A DNA stretch of 64,000 bases from Pseudomonas citri (GTDB lineage Bacteria; Pseudomonadota; Gammaproteobacteria; Pseudomonadales; Pseudomonadaceae): positions 1-64,000 of the forward strand of contig NZ_JAODAB010000017.1 of assembly GCF_025336485.1 (NCBI RefSeq), given 5' to 3'. Within the stretch, counting starts at the first letter, position 1; every line of letters begins with the position of its first letter. The notes below the pieces were generated by a model, which was not told where the DNA came from, did not search any database, and saw only the letters and a list, made by a program, of their open reading frames with translations. Shown in pieces: positions 60,542-64,000 of the stretch. The translations under genes were made by a program, and so were the position numbers.

Positions 60542-61015
60542 ATGCAGATCCCTTACACCCCACAACACACACAACTTCCGCTGTTCGAGGCTTTCATGGC
60601 CCAGCCGCTGGTTCCGGCCTTGAAGGAGGTCATCGAATCGCCTTGGGGCGTCGAACCCGAGCCCTTCAGCGAACTGTCGTTACGTGGTGCGGCCGGGAAC
60701 TGCTTGAACCTGTTGGCGCCGATCCTGCGCGAACTCAGCCAGGATCAGGATGCACGCTGGTTGACGCTGATTGCACCACCGGCCAGCGTCACCCAGGCCT
60801 GGCTACGGGACGCCGGACTGAATCGTGAGCGTATCCTGCTGCTGCAACCGCGCGGCACTCAAAGCGCCCTGCAACTGACTTGTGAGGCATTGCGCCTGGG
60901 TCGCAGCCACACGGTGGTCAGCTGGCTCAACCCGCTGAGCACGAGCGCGCGGCAACAGTTGATCAGCGCCGCCCGCACCGGGGACGCACAAAGCCTGAAT
61001 ATTCGATTGGGTTGA
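60542..61015 (+). CDS. sulA: SOS cell-division inhibitor SulA
   Basis: A 157-aa inhibitor of FtsZ polymerisation in the SulA family. Core segments are RWLTLIAPPASVTQAWLRDAGLNRERILLLQPRG and GRSHTVVSWLNPLSTSARQQLISAA, matching the SulA ATPase-like fold. The ATG at 60542 has an AAAGGAGG site and lies 10 bases after lexA, so it is induced with lexA. In E. coli sulA is a separate gene; the lexA-sulA operon is characteristic of Pseudomonas. Confidence 0.94.
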   Translation: MQIPYTPQHTQLPLFEAFMAQPLVPALKEVIESPWGVEPEPFSELSLRGAAGNCLNLLAPILRELSQDQDARWLTLIAPPASVTQAWLRDAGLNRERILLLQPRGTQSALQLTCEALRLGRSHTVVSWLNPLSTSARQQLISAARTGDAQSLNIRLG

Positions 61016-61026
61016 TACAAACACGA

Positions 61027-61049
61027 GGCTTCTCCAGGACAGAGAAGCC
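61027..61049 (+). terminator. Hairpin after sulA
   Basis: GGCTTCTC (61027-61034) and GAGAAGCC (61042-61049) pair perfectly with a seven-base loop. The absence of a T tract makes intrinsic termination weak. Confidence 0.55.
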
Positions 61050-61089
61050 GGTCAGTAGAAACGGTCTTTCAAAAAGCCGACAGACGGGA

Positions 61090-61323
61090 TCAATGGAGAA
61101 CCCGCGGGCCCTCTTCCTTGTTGAATTCGCCTTCAACCAGCCGTCCCGCCATCTGAACGCCGACGCTCAGCATCGCCTTGGCGACCTCAACGTGTTGGCC
61201 CTGAAGGAACGCCTTGGCATCTTCGGAAAAGTTCAGGGTAACCAGAGAACCCTCGTCCTCAGCCCTTCGCAGCTCGATTCGGCCATCAGGAAGTTCGACA
61301 ATTTCTAGAAAGGACGTAGGCAT
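61090..61323 (-). CDS. Small conserved protein, PA3009-like
   Basis: A 77-aa acidic protein, present at the same place in P. aeruginosa (PA3009 region, between sulA and the DUF6586 gene). It reads MPTSFLEIVELPDGRIELRR with a two-stranded start, then a helix (DAKAFLQGQHVEVAKAMLSVGVQMAG). No signal peptide or known domain. It is probably co-transcribed with the DUF6586 gene upstream. Confidence 0.8.
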   Translation of the reverse strand: MPTSFLEIVELPDGRIELRRAEDEGSLVTLNFSEDAKAFLQGQHVEVAKAMLSVGVQMAGRLVEGEFNKEEGPRVLH

Positions 61324-61429
61324 AAAAGTCTGTTCTCCACGAAAGGCGAGGATTATATAGTCATCAGTCAGGCTTCGCTCGGGATCTTGACCAAGCGTAA
61401 TCCACCAACCGCCTGGGCCGACGGAAAAC

Positions 61430-61954
61430 TCAGCATTCAGTCAATCCTTCGCGAAAGCGAAGCGCCAGGCTCTTGAGGTTCTGGCGCCAACTTTCCAACT
61501 CCTCCCGGGTCAACTCCTGCTCAGGTTCTGGTTCGTCCAGATTGACCGCCACGATCAGTGGCTGGGTCACGTCGCCCTTGGGCTTGTGCGGGGCACGCGG
61601 TGGCTGGAACAGCGCGGCATGGGCCGCCAACAATCTGGCCAGCCAGGTTTCCGGATTGTGCGCCAGCTCAACCATCTCGGCCAGCTCAGGAATGGCGATG
61701 GTTTCCAGGACTTCGCGCGTCAACAACAGCTCGGCCCGCGGCGCATTGGCCTGTGGCAAGCGATAGAAACCCGCAATTTCATGGCACAGCCCCAGCAACG
61801 CGCCGTACAGGTGAAACAACGCCGCTTCGCGTCCTGCCTGGAGCAACGCCGGGGAGTTCAGCGCCCGCCCATCTTCGGTCCTGGAAAGGGCTTCGAGCGA
61901 CAGACCGGCAAAGTAGATCTTCTGGTTGGTGCGGGTATAGAGTTCGTGGGCCAT
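61430..61954 (-). CDS. DUF6586 family protein
   Basis: A 174-aa cytoplasmic, largely helical protein matching P. aeruginosa PA3010-like proteins. Family-like stretches are MAHELYTRTNQKIYFAGLSLEALS and ALFHLYGALLGLCHEIAGFYRLP. The C-terminal half has an acidic linker (NLDEPEPEQELTREELESWRQNLKSLALRFREGL). The ATG at 61954 is preferred to one 39 bases upstream because of a GGAGGAT site. The function is unknown. Confidence 0.82.
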   Translation of the reverse strand: MAHELYTRTNQKIYFAGLSLEALSRTEDGRALNSPALLQAGREAALFHLYGALLGLCHEIAGFYRLPQANAPRAELLLTREVLETIAIPELAEMVELAHNPETWLARLLAAHAALFQPPRAPHKPKGDVTQPLIVAVNLDEPEPEQELTREELESWRQNLKSLALRFREGLTEC

Positions 61955-62036
61955 GGCGGCATCCTCCCCCAACGAAATAAAAGCTTCACGCAAGAGCGAC
62001 AGTGTCGTGGATCAACCGAGGCCACTGCAAGCCAAA

Positions 62037-62079
62037 AACAGAAAGGCCGCATGAAAACCTATCATGCGGCCTTTCTGTT
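62037..62079 (-). terminator. Strong terminator after topA
   Basis: A stem of about 17 pairs (AACAGAAAGGCCGCATG type, 62037-62053 with 62063-62079) with loop AAAACCTAT lies about 70 bases past the topA stop, with T-rich sequence on the minus strand. Confidence 0.88.
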
Positions 62080-62149
62080 CATTTGAGGCTATGGGGACGC
62101 CTGCACCCGAAGCGTCGGATCAATCAAGCGTGAGCAAGCGTCCCATCAA

Positions 62150-64000
62150 TCAACGCTTGTCTTCGACCGTCCATTTACCGCCGTCGTAGTACGCTTTCCA
62201 ACCCGTCGGCTTGCCGTCGACTTCAGTCTGCACGTATTGCTCCTTGGTCTTGCGGCTGTAGCGAATGACCGCCGGGCGCCCCTCGGGGTCCTTCTGCGGC
62301 GCTTCACACAGGAAGTGATACTTCGGATCGATCTCGCTCTTGTGCGGGACAATCTCCAGCACCAACGGTGCACGGGTTTCGCGATTTTTCGGGAACTGGC
62401 TGGCCGCCAGGAACAAGCCGGAAGCACCGTCGCGCAGAATGTAGGTGTCGTCGACTTTCTCGCACTTGAGCTCCGGCATTTTCACCGGGTCCATCTTCGG
62501 CGGCGCCGCGTCACCGCTCTTGAGCAGTTTGCGTGTGTTCTTGCACGTCGGGTTGGTGCAACCGAAGAACTTGCCGAAGCGGCCGGTCTTGAGCTGCATC
62601 TCACTGCCACACTTGTCGCACTCCAGGCTCGGGCCTTCGTAGCCCTTGATGCGGTAGGAGCCTTCCTCGATCTCATAACCGGCGCAATCCGGATTGTTGC
62701 CGCAGATGTGCAGCTTGCGCTTTTCATCCAGCAGGTAGGCATCCATGGCCGTGCTGCAGATCGGGCAGCGATGCTTGCCGCGCAGCACCAGGGATTCGGA
62801 CTCACCCTCGTCGTCTGCCGCGATTTCATCGCCCGGCACCAGGTTGACCGTCGCCTTGCAGCGCTCCTTGGGCGGCAGGCTATAGCCCGAGCACCCCAGG
62901 AATACACCAGTGGAGGCGGTACGGATCTGCATCGGACGCCCGCAGGTCAGGCACGGGATGTCGGTCATGACCGGCTGGTTGGCACGCATGCCGCTGTCCG
63001 GACTTTCGGCCACTTCGAGCTTTTTCTTGAAGTCACCGTAGAACTCATCCAGGACGTTTTTCCAGTCTCGCTCACCCTGAGCTACGTCATCAAGGTGCTC
63101 TTCCATCCCGGCGGTGAAGCCATAGTCCATCAGATTGGAGAAGCTCTCGGACAAGCGCTCGGTAACGATGTCACCCATTTTTTCCGAGTAGAAACGACGG
63201 TTGTGCAGTGCCACATAGCCGCGGTCCTGGATGGTGGAAATAATCGCCGCGTAGGTCGAAGGGCGACCGATGCCACGTTTTTCCATTTCCTTGACCAGGC
63301 TGGCCTCGGAATAACGCGCCGGTGGCTTGGTAAAGTGCTGGGTGGGATCAAGCTTGAGCAGCTTCATCACGTCGCCCTGGGCCATATCCGGCAGGACATC
63401 GTCGTCCCCAGGCTTGGTGATCTGCGGCATCACGCGGGTATAACCGTCGAACTTCAGGATGCGGCCCTTGGCGCGCAGCTCGAAATCACCGGCACCGACG
63501 CTGACCGTGGTCGACAGGTATTGCGCCGGCAACATCTGGCAGGCCAGGAACTGCCGCCAGATCAGTTCGTAGAGACGTTCCGCGTCGCGCTCCATGCCTG
63601 ACAGCTTGCTTGGCTCGGTGTTGGCATCGGACGGACGAATCGCTTCGTGAGCCTCCTGTGCGCCTTCCTTGCTGCTGTAGACGTTCGGCGTGTCTGGCAG
63701 GTACTTCTTGCCGAACTCGCTTTCTATATAGGTACGCGCCATCGCCACGGCATCGGCCGAGAGGTTGGTCGAGTCGGTACGCATATAGGTGATGTAACCG
63801 GCCTCGTACAGACGCTGGGCCATCATCATGGTTTTCTTCACGCCAAAGCCCAGGCGGTTACTCGCCGCCTGTTGCAGTGTGGACGTGATGAACGGCGCCG
63901 AGGGTTTGCTGCTGGTCGGCTTGTCTTCGCGCTTGACGATACTGAAGCTGGAGGCCTTGAGCTTCTCCAGCGCCGCCATGGCCTGGGCTTCGTTGAGCGG
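62150..64000 (-). CDS. topA: DNA topoisomerase I (3' part, truncated by window edge)
   Basis: C-terminal ~616 codons of a type IA topoisomerase that relaxes negative supercoils; the 5' end, with the Toprim domain, is outside the window. The active-site region is YEAGYITYMRTDSTNLS with the catalytic Tyr. Three C-terminal zinc modules are visible: CLTCGRPMQIRTASTGVFLGC, CPICSTAMD...HICGNNPDC and CDKCGSEMQLKTGRFGKFFGC. A final Pseudomonas-type domain follows (LVLEIVPHKSEIDPKYHFL). The frame continues to base 64000 without a start. Confidence 0.97.
   Translation of the reverse strand, partial: PLNEAQAMAALEKLKASSFSIVKREDKPTSSKPSAPFITSTLQQAASNRLGFGVKKTMMMAQRLYEAGYITYMRTDSTNLSADAVAMARTYIESEFGKKYLPDTPNVYSSKEGAQEAHEAIRPSDANTEPSKLSGMERDAERLYELIWRQFLACQMLPAQYLSTTVSVGAGDFELRAKGRILKFDGYTRVMPQITKPGDDDVLPDMAQGDVMKLLKLDPTQHFTKPPARYSEASLVKEMEKRGIGRPSTYAAIISTIQDRGYVALHNRRFYSEKMGDIVTERLSESFSNLMDYGFTAGMEEHLDDVAQGERDWKNVLDEFYGDFKKKLEVAESPDSGMRANQPVMTDIPCLTCGRPMQIRTASTGVFLGCSGYSLPPKERCKATVNLVPGDEIAADDEGESESLVLRGKHRCPICSTAMDAYLLDEKRKLHICGNNPDCAGYEIEEGSYRIKGYEGPSLECDKCGSEMQLKTGRFGKFFGCTNPTCKNTRKLLKSGDAAPPKMDPVKMPELKCEKVDDTYILRDGASGLFLAASQFPKNRETRAPLVLEIVPHKSEIDPKYHFLCEAPQKDPEGRPAVIRYSRKTKEQYVQTEVDGKPTGWKAYYDGGKWTVEDKR

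Noticed and set aside
1..64000. tRNA, rRNA, CRISPR, prophage or insertion-sequence genes
   Set aside because: I looked for CCA-ended cloverleaf-like stretches, regular short repeats, and transposase or phage proteins, and found none I could support.

Overview
The window is a chromosomal segment of a Pseudomonas, most likely of the P. fluorescens lineage. The evidence is high GC, pseudomonad codon use, REP elements of the type common in that group, and blocks whose gene order matches P. aeruginosa: dusA-tal-rssC-rssB-mlaA-(HAD)-DUF4404-queF-cupredoxin-copRS, then lolCDE-PilZ-GDPD-sth-apbE, then gap-mfd-csiV-SNF2-nagZ-psrA-lexA-sulA-topA. About 59 protein genes are supported. I see no rRNA, tRNA, CRISPR array or intact insertion sequence.

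Region by region: 1-9000 holds membrane and housekeeping genes (TerC, NhaR, an MFS exporter, SstT, DUF1993, YceH, a shikimate-dehydrogenase homologue, a Tyr/Pro-rich secreted protein, an NCS2 purine permease). 9100-13750 has arylamine N-acetyltransferase, a Cache-type diguanylate cyclase, an unknown protein and a zinc alcohol dehydrogenase. 13940-17870 is an amino-acid locus: a DAACS symporter in operon with a fused tandem Asp/Glu racemase, divergent from a LysR regulator. 17950-20504 is a metal locus: chromate transporter ChrA, then rcnA-rcnR with a G-tract operator.

20595-30190 is the accessory part. A scar (20595-20760) carries degraded pieces of a second symporter/LysR locus. Next comes what looks like an undescribed catabolic cluster (20897-28829). 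It holds an acetoacetate-decarboxylase-family protein, a DJ-1/PfpI protein, a cupin whose three histidines have the spacing of the iron ligands of the beta-diketone dioxygenase Dke1, an imine-reductase-like oxidoreductase, an AraC/XylS regulator, a small membrane protein translationally coupled to an NCS1 permease, and an SDR. Four copies of one XylS-type box (TGCC-N6-GGNTA) lie upstream of its four transcription units, which suggests a single regulon run by the embedded AraC protein. The accessory stretch ends with an orphan BrnA-like antitoxin and a complete YhfG-type antitoxin/Fic toxin pair.

30300-40180 returns to core genes: tRNA modification (dusA, queF), transaldolase, the RssB/RssC partner-switch pair, MlaA, and a copper locus (cupredoxin divergent from copRS with a CusR-type box). 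40280-47660 has the Lol lipoprotein exporter, a PilZ protein, a glycerophosphodiesterase, soluble transhydrogenase and an ApbE lipoprotein that lacks its usual nqr neighbours. 47760-64000 has a REP pair, a citrate-type MFS symporter, the long-form GAPDH, mfd, csiV, a SWIM/SNF2 helicase, nagZ, psrA with two overlapping operators, lexA-sulA behind two LexA boxes, two small proteins and the 3' part of topA. The nagZ-psrA gap contains a nested three-stem palindromic element that no annotated feature explains.
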